Shown: positions 1 to 9,169, counted from the stretch's first letter. The stretch: DNA of 64,000 nt from Streptomyces halobius (GCF_023277745.1 NZ_CP086322.1:4092001-4156000); one strand, 5' to 3'. Notes: generated by a model not told the origin, from the sequence alone. A program made the numbers and translations.

Positions 1-394
1 GACCGTGACCGCCGGTTCGACGACGGTGACGTCCGAAGTCACCCCGGGCTGCGACGGCGAGGGCAAGGTCCTCGACAAGAAGACGATCGAGTCCTGCCTC
101 TCGAAGAAGGGCGGCAAGACGATCACCGTGTCCCCCGGGGAGAAGGTGCGCATCGGCGTCGAGCCGGAGGTCGCCAAGTCCGGCTGGATCGTCATCGGCG
201 GCGGCCCCGTCATGCGCGAGCCCAGCAAGGAGACGTACCGCAGCTTCGACGCGGAGGCCCTCTTCGCGATGCAGAACCCGCAGACCGGCCAGACCTCCTA
301 CACCAAGGAGGTCACCCTCCAGATCGCGGAGCTCGGCGGCGACGCAGGCGGCCCCAAGGCCATGTGGCACTTCACGCTGAAGCAGAAGGACTGA
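1..394 (+). CDS. C-terminal part of a DUF2771-type secreted/lipoprotein (truncated by the window edge)
   Basis: The frame is open from the first bases to a TGA at 392-394, giving about 130 residues with no convincing start, so the N-terminus (where a signal peptide would sit) lies outside the window. The visible part is hydrophilic with two Cys (in the PGCDG and ESCLS contexts) and a beta-rich pattern. From memory, a DUF2771 protein commonly precedes futalosine hydrolase in Streptomyces; length and position fit, but I cannot confirm the family from sequence alone. It lies 58 bp upstream of mqnB on the same strand and may be co-transcribed with it. Function unknown. Confidence 0.6.
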   Translation, partial: TVTAGSTTVTSEVTPGCDGEGKVLDKKTIESCLSKKGGKTITVSPGEKVRIGVEPEVAKSGWIVIGGGPVMREPSKETYRSFDAEALFAMQNPQTGQTSYTKEVTLQIAELGGDAGGPKAMWHFTLKQKD

Positions 395-452
395 GGCGAG
401 TCATCCCAATGCCCGGCGCCCAGAACAACGGGCCGCGCCCGAGGGCCGTCTG

Positions 453-1274
453 ATGCGGGTGCTCGTCGTCACGGCGGTGGCGGCCGAAGGTGACGCGGTG
501 TGCGGCGCCGTCGGCCCGGACGAGGCGGAGCCGTCGTCGCTGCCGGGCAGTTATGAGCTGCGGCGTGGTGACGCGGTGTGCGGGGCCGACGGCTCGGACG
601 AGGCGGAGCCGTCGTCGCTGCCGGGCGGTGATGAGCTGCGGCGCGTGGTCGGGCGGGTGGTGGCGCTGGATGTGCTGGTCGCCGGTGTCGGCCCGGCCGC
701 CGCGGCCGCCGGAACGGCCACCGCGCTGACCGCCGCCGCGCTCTCCGGAGAGCCGTACTCCCTGGCCGTCTCGGCCGGCATCGGCGGGGGCTTCCCGCCC
801 GGCGCACCCCTGGGTTCCGTCGTCGTCGCGGACGCGATCGTCGCCGCCGACCTGGGCGCCGAGACGCCCGACGGCTTCACCCCGGTCACCGGACTGGGCT
901 TCGGGAGGGTGGCGCACCACCCGGATCCCGCGCTGGTGAAGGCCTGCGCAGCGGCGTGCGGCGGGGTGACGGGCACCGTCCTGACCGTCTCCACGGCCAC
1001 CGGCGGCGCCGCGCGGGCCGCCGAGCTGGCGGCCCGTCACCCGGAGGTGCGGGCCGAGGCGATGGAGGGCTTCGGGGTCGCCGAGGCGGCCGCCGCGCAC
1101 GGTGTGCCGGTGCTGGAGATCCGTACGGTCTCCAACGCCGTCGGGCCCCGCGACCGCGCCGCCTGGCGGATCGGCGACGCGCTCGCCGCCCTGACCGACG
1201 CCTTCCGTACGCTCCCCGGGGCCCTGGCGACGGCCGCGACCACCGCACCGGCTCCGGAAACGCCCCATCCCTGA
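453..1274 (+). CDS. mqnB: Futalosine hydrolase MqnB
   Basis: Predicted to remove hypoxanthine from futalosine, giving dehypoxanthine futalosine, in the futalosine route to menaquinone; cytosolic. The 273-residue product has the purine-nucleosidase/phosphorylase fold signature: MRVLVVTAVAAE at the N-terminus, VAGVGPAAAAAGTA, SAGIGGGFPPGAPLG, and the C-terminal EAMEGFGVAEAA and EIRTVSNAVGPRDR segments that carry the active-site Glu and Asp. It is longer than the usual 220-240 residues because residues 13-64 are two near-identical copies of a 26-residue block. ATG start at 453. It is followed after 9 bp by mqnD, clearly one operon. Confidence 0.92.
   Translation: MRVLVVTAVAAEGDAVCGAVGPDEAEPSSLPGSYELRRGDAVCGADGSDEAEPSSLPGGDELRRVVGRVVALDVLVAGVGPAAAAAGTATALTAAALSGEPYSLAVSAGIGGGFPPGAPLGSVVVADAIVAADLGAETPDGFTPVTGLGFGRVAHHPDPALVKACAAACGGVTGTVLTVSTATGGAARAAELAARHPEVRAEAMEGFGVAEAAAAHGVPVLEIRTVSNAVGPRDRAAWRIGDALAALTDAFRTLPGALATAATTAPAPETPHP
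490..645 (+). repeat. In-frame 78-bp tandem duplication inside mqnB
   Basis: Two copies (490-567 and 568-645) share most positions. Both encode GDAVCGA, then PDEAEPSSLPG or SDEAEPSSLPG, then ELRR. The unit is a multiple of three, so the frame is kept. It falls between the first beta strand and the VAGVGP loop, a region of variable length in this family, so activity may be retained. Confidence 0.9.
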
Positions 1275-1283
1275 GGAGGACCC

Positions 1284-2135
1284 GTGCCCCGGCCGCTGAA
1301 CATCGCGTACTCGCCGTGCCCGAACGACACCTTCGTCTTCGACGCGCTGGCGCACGGCCGGGTACCGGACGCGCCGGAGCTCGCGGTCACCTTCGCCGAT
1401 ATCGACCTCACCAACGGCATGGCCGAGCGCGGGGAGTTCGATGTGCTGAAGGTGTCGTACGCGGTGCTGCCATGGGTGCTGGAGGAGTACGCGCTGCTGC
1501 CCTGCGGCGGGGCGCTGGGGCGCGGCTGCGGCCCCCTGGTGCTGACGCGGGAACCGGGCACGGCGGCGGATCTGGCGGGCCGGACCGTCGCGGTGCCCAG
1601 CGAACGGTCCACCGCGTATCTGCTGTTCCGGCTCTGGGCGGCCGCCCAGGTGCCGGGCGGCGTCGGGGAGATCGTGGTGCTGCCGTTCCACGAGATCATG
1701 CCGGCCGTCCGGGCCGGTTCGGTCGACGCGGGCCTGGTCATCCACGAGGCGCGCTTCACATACCGGAACTACGGCCTGTCCTGCCTCGCCGACATGGGCG
1801 AACACTGGGAGGACACCACCGGTCTGCCGATCCCGCTCGGCGCGATCATCGCCAAGCGGTCGCTGGGCGAGGAGACGCTGAAGAGCCTCGCGGCGGCCGT
1901 CCGCACCTCGGTCCTGATGGCCTGGGACGACCCCGAGGTCTCCCGGCCGTATGTCCTGCAGCACGCCCAGGAGATGGATCCGCAGGTCGCCGACCAGCAC
2001 ATCGGGCTGTACGTCAACGAGTACACCGCGGCTCTCGGCGAGGACGGCTATGCGGCGGTGCGGGGGCTGCTCACACGCGCCGCGGCCGAGGGGCTGGTAC
2101 CGCCCCTCGGCCGCGATGCGCTGACGTTCGTGTGA
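1284..2135 (+). CDS. mqnD: 1,4-dihydroxy-6-naphthoate synthase MqnD
   Basis: Converts cyclic dehypoxanthine futalosine to 1,4-dihydroxy-6-naphthoate, a late precursor step of futalosine-route menaquinone synthesis. The 283-residue protein has a periplasmic-binding-protein-like fold and family landmarks: the N-terminal IAYSPCPNDTFVFDAL, ADIDLTNGMAERGEFDVLKVSY, the HEIMPAVRAGSVDAGLVIHEARFTY segment, and GLPIPLGAIIAKRSL. The GTG start at 1284 follows a GAGGAGGA Shine-Dalgarno in the 9-bp gap after mqnB. Full length for the family. Confidence 0.94.
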   Translation: MPRPLNIAYSPCPNDTFVFDALAHGRVPDAPELAVTFADIDLTNGMAERGEFDVLKVSYAVLPWVLEEYALLPCGGALGRGCGPLVLTREPGTAADLAGRTVAVPSERSTAYLLFRLWAAAQVPGGVGEIVVLPFHEIMPAVRAGSVDAGLVIHEARFTYRNYGLSCLADMGEHWEDTTGLPIPLGAIIAKRSLGEETLKSLAAAVRTSVLMAWDDPEVSRPYVLQHAQEMDPQVADQHIGLYVNEYTAALGEDGYAAVRGLLTRAAAEGLVPPLGRDALTFV

Positions 2136-2169
2136 GCGACTTCGGGTGAGCCGGCTTCGTGTGGGCCGG
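2127..2169 (+). repeat. Stop-spanning triplicated 14-15 bp unit after mqnD
   Basis: TTCGTGTGAGC, TTCGGGTGAGC and TTCGTGTGGGC follow one another at 14-15 bp spacing. The first contains the mqnD TGA. Confidence 0.7.
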
Positions 2170-2174
2170 GCGCC

Positions 2175-2558
2175 TCAGACGTCCAACTGGTCGGCGACCG
2201 CGCGCAGCATGCCCGCGATCTTCGCGCCGTGCACCTTGTCCGGGTAACGGCCGCGCTCCAGCTGCTGGGTGACGTTCTCCAGGAGCGTGGTGAGGTCCTG
2301 GACGATCGACGCGAGTTCGTCGGGCTTGCGGCGCTGTGCCGCGGCCACGGAGGGTGCGGGGTCGAGGAGCGTCACCGTCAGCGCCTGGTCGCCGCGCTGG
2401 CCTGCGACGACGCCGAATTCGACGCGCTGGCCCGGCTTGAGTGCGTCCACGCCGTCGGGCAGCACCGACGAGTGCACAAAGACGTCACCGCCGTCATCGC
2501 GGGAGAGAAAGCCGAAGCCCTTCTCGCTGTTGAACCACTTGACCTTGCCGGTAGGCAC
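2175..2558 (-). CDS. Cold-shock-domain protein with C-terminal helical extension
   Basis: Small nucleic-acid-binding protein of 127 residues. Residues 1-65 are a cold-shock domain with RNP1-like KGFGFLSRD and RNP2-like DVFVHSSVL motifs. The rest is a predicted helical tail ([25 protein letters not shown]) not found in ordinary 67-residue CspA proteins. The GTG at 2558 was chosen because the domain begins there ([10 protein letters not shown]); a longer open frame upstream has no domain homology. It is convergent with mqnD. Possible RNA chaperone; targets unknown. A second, classical cold-shock protein lies at 33052-33255. Confidence 0.9.
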   Translation of the reverse strand: MPTGKVKWFNSEKGFGFLSRDDGGDVFVHSSVLPDGVDALKPGQRVEFGVVAGQRGDQALTVTLLDPAPSVAAAQRRKPDELASIVQDLTTLLENVTQQLERGRYPDKVHGAKIAGMLRAVADQLDV

Positions 2559-2786
2559 GTCTGTCCTCGTCCTCGTACTCGTTGGGAATCGCGGGGGAAA
2601 TGCTGGGATATGACTGTCGGGCTGGGGTGGGGCTGTCAGGGGCGGAACTACTGCAAAAAAACGCCTGGATAGCAGTGCAGCGGGCCATCCGGACCCGCCA
2701 CCACCAAGGCTAATGGTCCGATGGCCGGTGACAAGACGTCGCCGGGTGGATCCTCGGTGCTTCTGGCCCGGACTTACCCTGGTCAG

Positions 2787-3038
2787 GTGTCTGACGAAAC
2801 TCCCCGGGCAGGGGATCTCCTGGTCCGAATCGGCGCGATCATGTTCCTGGTTGGCGCAGTGGCCACCCTCGCCACGATGACGCCGCTGTTCCTCGGTTCC
2901 GAGCCGCTGCCGTCCGTCTTCTACTGGGTGTGCATGTTGATGGGCGCCGGGTTCCTGGTGGCCGTGGCCGGGGTGATCCGGTCCGTCGTGGCCCAGCGCC
3001 GTCAGACGGAGGCGGCATCCGCCCCGTTGGCCAGGTAG
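2787..3038 (+). CDS. Small two-helix membrane protein
   Basis: Eighty-three residues from a GTG at 2787 ([10 protein letters not shown]...), with two hydrophobic segments (about residues 10-32, [21 protein letters not shown], and 41-66, [21 protein letters not shown]) and a basic C-terminus. An in-frame ATG at 2721 would add 22 residues of uncharacteristic sequence; I prefer the GTG. The 3' end overlaps the convergent HAD gene by 37 bp. No recognisable catalytic motif; function unknown. Confidence 0.7.
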   Translation: MSDETPRAGDLLVRIGAIMFLVGAVATLATMTPLFLGSEPLPSVFYWVCMLMGAGFLVAVAGVIRSVVAQRRQTEAASAPLAR

Positions 3039-3649
3039 CCCGCCAGCCAGGAGGGGAACGTGGTCAGGTCGCCGAGCAGGACATCGGCGCCGGCCGCGCG
3101 GAGTTCCGACGCGTCGCACGGTCCGGTGGGGACCGCGACGGACAGCGCGCCGGCGGTGTGCGCCCCCAGGACGTCACCGGTGTGGTCGCCGACGTAGATC
3201 CGCGCGCCGTGCTCCCGCAGCGCCTCGGCCTTGGCCTTCGCCCACAGCGAGCCGATGACCGCGTCCGCGTCGATGCCGAGGTGTGTGAGGTGCAGCTCAG
3301 CGTTCGGCTCGTACTTGGCCGTGACGACGATCGCGCGGCCGCCCGCCGCCTGGACACCGGCGATGGCCTCCCGGGCGCCGGGCATCGCCAGTGCTCCGCT
3401 GATGGCGTGCTCGGGATACAGCCCCCGGTAGACGTCGCTGATCTCGGCCACCCGTTCCTCGGGGAACCACTCGCGGATCTCCTGCTCCAGCGGCGGGCCC
3501 AGCCGGGTCACGGCGAGGTCGGCGTCGATGTACGTACCGGTCCGGGCGGAGAGTTCCTCGTATGCCGCTTTGATGCCGGGGCGGGAGTCGATCAGCGTCA
3601 TATCGAGGTCGAATCCGACCGTGAAGGGGTGCGCAGCCATGCCCGCCAT
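3002..3649 (-). CDS. HAD-superfamily hydrolase (phosphoglycolate-phosphatase-like)
   Basis: The 215-residue protein carries the HAD motifs in order: [11 protein letters not shown] (nucleophile and acid Asp), VVTAKYEPN (motif II Thr), a conserved Lys-containing AKAEAL segment, and [12 protein letters not shown] (motif IV Asp pair). A helical cap lies between motifs I and II, as in the subclass I phosphoglycolate-phosphatase group. The substrate cannot be assigned. ATG at 3649; a second in-frame ATG at 3640 is equally possible. Convergent overlap with the small membrane gene. Confidence 0.87.
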   Translation of the reverse strand: MAGMAAHPFTVGFDLDMTLIDSRPGIKAAYEELSARTGTYIDADLAVTRLGPPLEQEIREWFPEERVAEISDVYRGLYPEHAISGALAMPGAREAIAGVQAAGGRAIVVTAKYEPNAELHLTHLGIDADAVIGSLWAKAKAEALREHGARIYVGDHTGDVLGAHTAGALSVAVPTGPCDASELRAAGADVLLGDLTTFPSWLAGYLANGADAASV

Positions 3650-3684
3650 TGTGCCGGTAATCGGGCGGCGACCGAAAACCTTCC

Positions 3685-3703
3685 TTAGCCTTGCCTTACC
3701 TTA
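3685..3703 (+). promoter_or_regulatory. Iron-box-like (DmdR/IdeR-type) site
   Basis: TTAGCCTTGCCTTACCTTA resembles the 19-bp DtxR-family iron box (TTAGGTTAGGCTAACCTAA type). It lies just upstream of remnants of a siderophore-uptake locus, the expected place for iron repression. The match is imperfect. Confidence 0.45.
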
Positions 3704-3840
3704 CTGGGGGCCGGGCCGCTGGTCGCCGCGCCCGTCCTCGGCCCCCGTGGAATGGACCCCATGTCAGACGCCCGGGTCAGCAGCAGATCCACCGTCGCGC
3801 GCTCCGGCATGTCCCGCCGTCGCGCCGCATGAACCGCCGG

Positions 3841-4640
3841 ACGCGCAGCCCTGGACGCACAGCCGCCGGCTGGTGCTGACCACGGCGGCGATACTGGCCC
3901 TGCTGCTCATGGTGCTGCTCTCGCTCGCCGTCGCGCCCGCGAGGTGGATCAGTTCGCTGACAGCCGGGCGCAGGCGCCCGTCACGGGTGGCGCTGGGCCC
4001 GGTCAGGTCCAGCGGGATGCTGTGCGGGGTGCCGACCGGCGACGGACGTGGTGCCGCTGGCCGACCGGGCAGTGGACGAACTCTCCGGCGGCCGGCGCCT
4101 GCACCATCGCCGCCCCAACCTGGAGGCGGTGGCCGCCCTCAAGCCCGATTGATCCCGACCAGCAAGCTCCGCGAGGCGAAGAAGGTGGTCGCGGCCTACA
4201 AGGCACACGCCGAGAAGATCAAGAAGGCCCTCAGCGGCAACTCCGGCACGGCACCAAGAACATCACCGCCAACGTGGTCCGTTTCATGGAGGGCGCGGGC
4301 CCGCGTCTACGGCTGCGAGAGCTCTGCGACCTCCGTCCTCACGTACGCGGGCCTGGCCCCGACGGACTTCGTGAAGGGCGCCGAGGACGGGCTGATGGTC
4401 GAGGTCAGCCCGGAACAGATCAACAAGGCCGAAGCCGACGTCATCTTCTACACCTCCTACGGGAGCAAGGAGAAGTCCCGCGAGAGCAAGGTCACCGGCG
4501 GCCCCCTGTGGCAGAACATGTCCGCCGTCAAGAACGGCCAGACCCACCGCGTGGACGACGAGACCTCGCTGATGGGCATCGGCTACACGGCGGCCGACAA
4601 GATCCTGGACGGGGTGCAGGAGCGGCTGGCGAAGAAGTGA
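3841..4640 (+). pseudogene. Decayed siderophore ABC-uptake locus (permease and binding-protein remnants)
   Basis: Around 3860-3950 one frame reads SRRLVLTTAAILALLLMVLL, typical of the first helix of FecCD iron-siderophore permeases, then degenerates. From about 4036 pieces of a FecB-type binding protein appear in different frames: HRRPNLEAVAALKPD, a stop, then a segment with TSKLREAKKV, then a switch (near 4250) to a frame with GTKNITANVVRFMEGAGPR, then back to YAGLAPTDFVKGAEDG and the C-terminal half ending ILDGVQERLAKK at 4640. At least two frameshifts and a large deletion are needed, so this is not functional. The lineage has probably lost this uptake system. Confidence 0.8.
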
Positions 4641-4708
4641 GCCCGTGAAGAAGCGGCCTCACACAGTGAGTTGACCCAGTGAGCTGACGCCGGGGCTTCC
4701 TCGGCCGC

Positions 4709-5863
4709 TCAGCCCCGCGGCCATCGCCTCATCCGCCACACCAGGAACAGCGCCGAGGCGATGGCCGCGACCCGCACCATCCCCGGCAGCCCGTCGAGCA
4801 GCTCCTGCCCCAACCGCCCCTCGGCGATCGGCTCACCCCACCGTCCGTCGAACCGGCCCCACAACCACACCAACAGACCGCCGACGACGACCCCCGGCAC
4901 ACCCATCGCCGCGAACTTCGCCTCCCCCCGGCTCAACCGCCGCGACGCATACGCCAGCAGCCAGCCCGCCGCCAGCGCGATCCACGACCCCAGCACCGCC
5001 CCCGCGACCAACAGCAGAACAGCCAGTGTCACCACCGGACTGAGCGGCGGCCGAGCCGGCTGCTCCGCCGCGGCCTCTTCCTCCTCGGCGGCGTCCTCGT
5101 CTTCGGCCTGCGCGGCCGGACGGGCGAGGGCCCGGCGCAGCATCCCGCGCACGCCGCGCCTTTCGTCCGCCACGCCCTCGGGGTCCGGCTCCTCGTCCCC
5201 GTCGCTCTCCGCCGTGCCGCCCTTCTCCAGGGACGGACCGTCACCCTTCGGCCGCTCCCACATCTCCGGGATCTCGATCCCGCCGACGAACCCGGGCACG
5301 GCCTCGCCCGGCCCGAACGGCTCCGGCTCCACCCGCCACCAGTCGAGCGAGTCGTCCGCGTCCCCCAGCTCCTCCGGGCCCGCAAGATGCGGCGGGGAGG
5401 CGGTCATCTCCGGGACATCCGGGGCATCGACCGCATCGAACCGCCCGGTGCGGCCCTTCTGGAAAAAGCCGGGCCTACCGTTGGAGCCGGGCCCGCCGGC
5501 CGGCCCCCGACCCAGGCCGTCCCGCGGCGCCGGCACCAGGCCGCTCAGCCCACTGCGCCAGGACAGGCCGCTGAGCCGGTCGCGGGCACCGGGCCGCGGA
5601 AAGAGCGGCACGGAGGGCCCGTCATCCCCTCCCGCCTCCCTGCCGTCCCCGCCCACGGCGGCCGCCACCACCGCCTCCGGCGTCCCCAGACGCGCCAGCA
5701 TCCGCTTCACACCCGACACGGAGTCGACCTGCTGCGCATCGATCTCGGCCCGCAACCGGGCCACCAGCCGCATACGGGTGGCAGACGGCAGCCCCCGCTG
5801 CTGTGCCAGGTCGCCCACCCGGCTCAAATAGTCAAAGACGAGCTGATCACTCTCGATCCCCAC
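4709..5863 (-). CDS. Conserved membrane protein with HAAS-like N-terminal domain
   Basis: A 384-residue protein with three parts: an N-terminal helical domain (LVFDYLSRVGDLAQQRGLP through MLARLGTPEAVVAA) resembling the HAAS/DUF1700-type domain often found in membrane-associated regulatory proteins; a long low-complexity, acidic and Pro/Gly-rich middle; and three or four C-terminal transmembrane segments (LSPVVTLAVLLLVAGAVLG..., GVVVGGLLVWLWG, VRVAAIASALFLVWRM). GTG start at 5863. No enzyme motif seen; function unknown. It is the last gene before the repeat block at 5870-6660. Confidence 0.75.
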   Translation of the reverse strand: MGIESDQLVFDYLSRVGDLAQQRGLPSATRMRLVARLRAEIDAQQVDSVSGVKRMLARLGTPEAVVAAAVGGDGREAGGDDGPSVPLFPRPGARDRLSGLSWRSGLSGLVPAPRDGLGRGPAGGPGSNGRPGFFQKGRTGRFDAVDAPDVPEMTASPPHLAGPEELGDADDSLDWWRVEPEPFGPGEAVPGFVGGIEIPEMWERPKGDGPSLEKGGTAESDGDEEPDPEGVADERRGVRGMLRRALARPAAQAEDEDAAEEEEAAAEQPARPPLSPVVTLAVLLLVAGAVLGSWIALAAGWLLAYASRRLSRGEAKFAAMGVPGVVVGGLLVWLWGRFDGRWGEPIAEGRLGQELLDGLPGMVRVAAIASALFLVWRMRRWPRG

Positions 5864-5869
5864 AGGGAT

Positions 5870-6660
5870 GACGCTATCGCGCTGCGCTTGGCCAAGCCGT
5901 CTTGCTTGCTCACCGTTTTCGGCTGTCCCGCCGTTGTGGTTTGCGCTCGCGGCGGACCGCGCCGTTGTCGACCGCCCGGCCGTGGGGGTCCGCTGCGCTT
6001 CGCCTCAGCCGACGCCTTGGCTGTCCCGCCGTCGCGCCAGCGGCGGGCGTGGGTGTCCGCTGCGCTTGCCTGAGCCGACGCTTTGGCTGTCCCGCCGTTG
6101 CGCCTGCGGCGGGCGTTGTCTTTCGGGTGCGGGGACGGGCCTCCGGACTCCGTCCTGCGGCCCGTCCCCTCCCGACGGTGGGTGGAAAGAGGCCGGTGGG
6201 GCACATGTCGCCTGTCGGGTGCCTGTGTCCGCGTCCACACGGTGCACACGACCGACTACGTGTACCCCCACCCCTCTTCTCCCCACCCCCTCGGGAGGTG
6301 CTGGACCGCAGGACGGAGTCCGGAGGTCCGGCACCGCTGCCGAACAGCCCCGCGCAGCGGCAACAGCTCGCCGCAGGTGCAACGGCGGGACAGCCGAGGA
6401 TGTCGGCTCAGGCAAAGCGCAGCGGAGGGCCGCAGATGCAACGGCGGGACAGCCAAAAACGTCGGCGCAGGCCCGCCGCAGGCGAACCCCCACGGCGGGA
6501 CAGCCAAGATTGTCGGCTCACGCGAAGCGCAGCGAACCTCGCACGGCGGGAAAGCCGACAACGTGGGGCGCAGGCAGAGCGCACGTGGGGCGCAGGCAAA
6601 GCGCAGCGGACGGCGGGACAGACGAAAACGACGGGCAACCCAGTCGGCCACCGCCAAGCA
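5870..6660. repeat. Block of opposed degenerate repeats around a paired central element
   Basis: No gene is visible here. On the + strand, three roughly 60-70 bp units (near 5880, 5990 and 6058) contain CGCTGCGCTT, GAGCCGACGC, GGCTGTCCCGCCGT and a GGCGGGCG run. From about 6365 to 6640 about five copies of the same unit appear inverted (ACGGCGGGACAGCC, GTCGGCTCAGGC, AAGCGCAGCG). Between the arms lies a second element in both orientations, marked by CTCCGGACTCCGTCCTGCGG at about 6130-6160 and its complement at about 6300-6335. A third copy of that element is at 54893-55045. The open frames across the block are by-products of its composition. Confidence 0.85.
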
Positions 6661-6679
6661 TGGCGGTACCGTAAGACGG

Positions 6680-9169
6680 ATGACCGCCCCACCACCCCGC
6701 ACCCTCGCCGACGAGCTCAGGACCCGCAGCGACAGCGGGCTGGTCGGGCTGCTGCGGGCCCGGCCGGATCTGCTCAGTCCGGTGCCCGGGGATGTCACGC
6801 AGCTGGCGACCCGCGCCGGGACGCGGGCGTCCGTCGTCCGCGCGGTGGAGCGGCTCGACCGGTTCGCGCTGCAGACCGCGGAGGCGCTGGCGGTGGGGCC
6901 CGACCCCTGCCCGTACGAGACGCTCGGCGCGCTGATGGCCGGTGACGCCGGGGACGAGGCGGTCGCCGCGGAGCTGCCCCGGGCGGTGGCCGAGCTGCGT
7001 GCGCAGGCGCTGGTCTGGGGCCCCGACGACCGGCTGCGGCTGGTGCGTACGGCCCGTGAGCTGCTCACCCCCAGTGCCACCCATCCGTCCCCCACCGGCC
7101 TGGGCCCGACCGTCGCCGAGGCCACGGCCGGGATGTCCCCCGGGCGGCTGCAGGACATCCTCGCCACGGCCGGGCTGCCCCCCACCCACGACCCGGTCAC
7201 CGCGGTGGCCGCGCTCACCGCCCTCTTCGCCGACCGCGCCCGGATGACGGCGCTGCTCGACACCGCCCCCGCCGAGTCCGTCGCCGTTCTCGACAAGCTG
7301 CGCTGGGGCCCGCCGTACGGCGGCGTCACCGACCGCCCGGCCCCGCATCTGCAGTGGCTGCTCGACCGCGGACTGCTGCTCCCGGCGGGCGCGCGCAATG
7401 TCGTACTGCCCCGGGAAGCGGCCCTCCATCTGCGGGCGGGGCGGGCGCACCGCACGCCCGAGCCGGTGCCGCCCGCCCTCGCCCCGCTCACGGAACGCGA
7501 TCCACACCTTGTGGACAACGCCGCCGCGGGCCAGGCGTTCACCGCGCTCGCGACCGTCGAGGAACTGCTCAAGGAATGGGACCTCGGCGGGCCGCCGGTA
7601 CTGCGCGCCGGCGGCATGAGCGTCCGCGACCTCAAGCGGACCGCCGCCGCCCTCGACACCACGGAGCAGCTGGCCGCCTTCTGGCTCGAACTCACCTATG
7701 CGGCGGGCCTGCTGGCCTCCGACGGCGAGGCCGACGAACGGTACGCGGCCACGCCCGCCGCCGAGGAGTGGCTGGAGCTGCCCGACCACGAGCGCTGGGC
7801 CACGCTGGTGGCCGGATGGCTGCCCGCGACCCGTACGCCGGGCCTGGTCGGCAGCGCCGACCCGAAGGGCCGCGCCCTCGCCGCCCTCGGTCCGCACCTC
7901 GACCGCTCCCCCGCCCCCGAGGTCCGCCGACGCACCCTCGCGCTCCTGGCCACTCTCCCTCCCGGCGCGTCCGTACCGGACCAGGCCGTCCTCGACCGGC
8001 TGAGCTGGGAACGCCCCCTGCGGGGAGCAACTCCGGCAGCCGACGCCTCGGAAACCCCGCCCGCCCCGGACTCCGACCTGCGCTCCCGCCTCGCCCAATG
8101 GACGCTCACCGAGGCCGAGTTGCTGGGTGTGACCGGACGCGGCGCGCTGGCCACCCATGGCCGCGCCCTCGTCGACACGGAACCGGCCGCCGCGATCCCC
8201 ACCCCCGCCGAAACACAGACGGCGGCTGCGCGCGCCGCCGCCCTCCTGGCCCCCCACCTCCCCGAACCCCTCGACCACGTCCTGCTCCAGGCGGACTTGA
8301 CGGCGGTCGCCCCCGGCCCGCTGCGCCGCCCGCTCGCCGAGGCGCTCGGCGTACTCGCCGACGTCGAGTCCAAGGGCGGCGCGACGGTCTACCGCTTCAC
8401 CCCCGCCTCCGTACGCCGTGCCCTGGACACCGGCCGTACCGCCGCCGAACTCCAGGACTTCCTCACCACCCACTCCCGCACCCCGGTCCCCCAGCCGCTC
8501 AGCTATCTCATCGACGATGTGGCCCGCAAACACGGCCGGCTGAGGATCGGCGCGGCCGCCGCGTATGTCCGCTGCGACGACAACGCGCTGCTCGCCGAGA
8601 TCCTCGCCGACCGCCGCGCCGCCGCCCTCGGCCTGCGCCGCCTCGCCCCGACCGTGCTGGCCGCCCAGACGTCGCCCGGCCAACTCCTGGACGGCCTACG
8701 GGCGATGGGCTACGCCCCGGCCGCGGAGACCGCTTCCGGCGATGTCCTGATCGCCCGCGCCGACTCCTACCGCACCCCGCCGCGCACCGCCCCCACCCCG
8801 GTCCCGGAGGGCCCGCCGTCCCCCGACGCCACCCTCCTCGCAGCGGCCGTCCGCGCCATCCGCGCCGGCGACCTCGCCGCCACCGCGGAACGCAAACATG
8901 TCCGCGCCGCCGCCCCGGCCGGCGACGCGCTCCCCCGCACCACCTCCGCCGAGACCCTCGCCACCATGCAGGCGGCGGCCCTCACCGGCTCCGCCGTCTG
9001 GATCGGCTACGTCAACGCCGACGGCGCCGCCAGCCAGCGCGTCATCGCCCCGGTCCGCGTCGAGGGCGGCTTCGTCACCGCCTACGACCACACCTCGGAC
9101 GAGGTCCGCACCTATCCGCTGCACCGGATCACGGGGGTCGCCGAACTCGCCGACGAGTCCGCGCCCTGA
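6680..9169 (+). CDS. XPB-associated helicase-domain protein with WYL-like C-terminus
   Basis: The 829-residue cytosolic protein belongs to the helicase-associated (Helicase_C_3/Ssl2-like) family that in actinomycetes is encoded next to XPB helicase. No Walker A is present. It has winged-helix-rich N-terminal and middle regions (PGDVTQLATRAGTRASVVRAVERL; MSVRDLKRTAAALDTTEQLAAFWLEL) and a C-terminal WYL-like unit (LTGSAVWIGYVNADGA, RVEGGFVTAYDH, RTYPLHRITGV). The ATG at 6680 begins the homologous region; the open frame upstream is repeat DNA. A DNA-binding partner of XPB is a reasonable inference. The XPB gene is now 2.4 kb downstream because of an insertion. Confidence 0.85.
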   Translation: MTAPPPRTLADELRTRSDSGLVGLLRARPDLLSPVPGDVTQLATRAGTRASVVRAVERLDRFALQTAEALAVGPDPCPYETLGALMAGDAGDEAVAAELPRAVAELRAQALVWGPDDRLRLVRTARELLTPSATHPSPTGLGPTVAEATAGMSPGRLQDILATAGLPPTHDPVTAVAALTALFADRARMTALLDTAPAESVAVLDKLRWGPPYGGVTDRPAPHLQWLLDRGLLLPAGARNVVLPREAALHLRAGRAHRTPEPVPPALAPLTERDPHLVDNAAAGQAFTALATVEELLKEWDLGGPPVLRAGGMSVRDLKRTAAALDTTEQLAAFWLELTYAAGLLASDGEADERYAATPAAEEWLELPDHERWATLVAGWLPATRTPGLVGSADPKGRALAALGPHLDRSPAPEVRRRTLALLATLPPGASVPDQAVLDRLSWERPLRGATPAADASETPPAPDSDLRSRLAQWTLTEAELLGVTGRGALATHGRALVDTEPAAAIPTPAETQTAAARAAALLAPHLPEPLDHVLLQADLTAVAPGPLRRPLAEALGVLADVESKGGATVYRFTPASVRRALDTGRTAAELQDFLTTHSRTPVPQPLSYLIDDVARKHGRLRIGAAAAYVRCDDNALLAEILADRRAAALGLRRLAPTVLAAQTSPGQLLDGLRAMGYAPAAETASGDVLIARADSYRTPPRTAPTPVPEGPPSPDATLLAAAVRAIRAGDLAATAERKHVRAAAPAGDALPRTTSAETLATMQAAALTGSAVWIGYVNADGAASQRVIAPVRVEGGFVTAYDHTSDEVRTYPLHRITGVAELADESAP

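Noticed and set aside
5868..6674. Arg/Ser-rich open frames on both strands of the repeat block
   Set aside because: They follow the repeat units, change frame from unit to unit in meaning, and have no ribosome binding sites or homologous domains.
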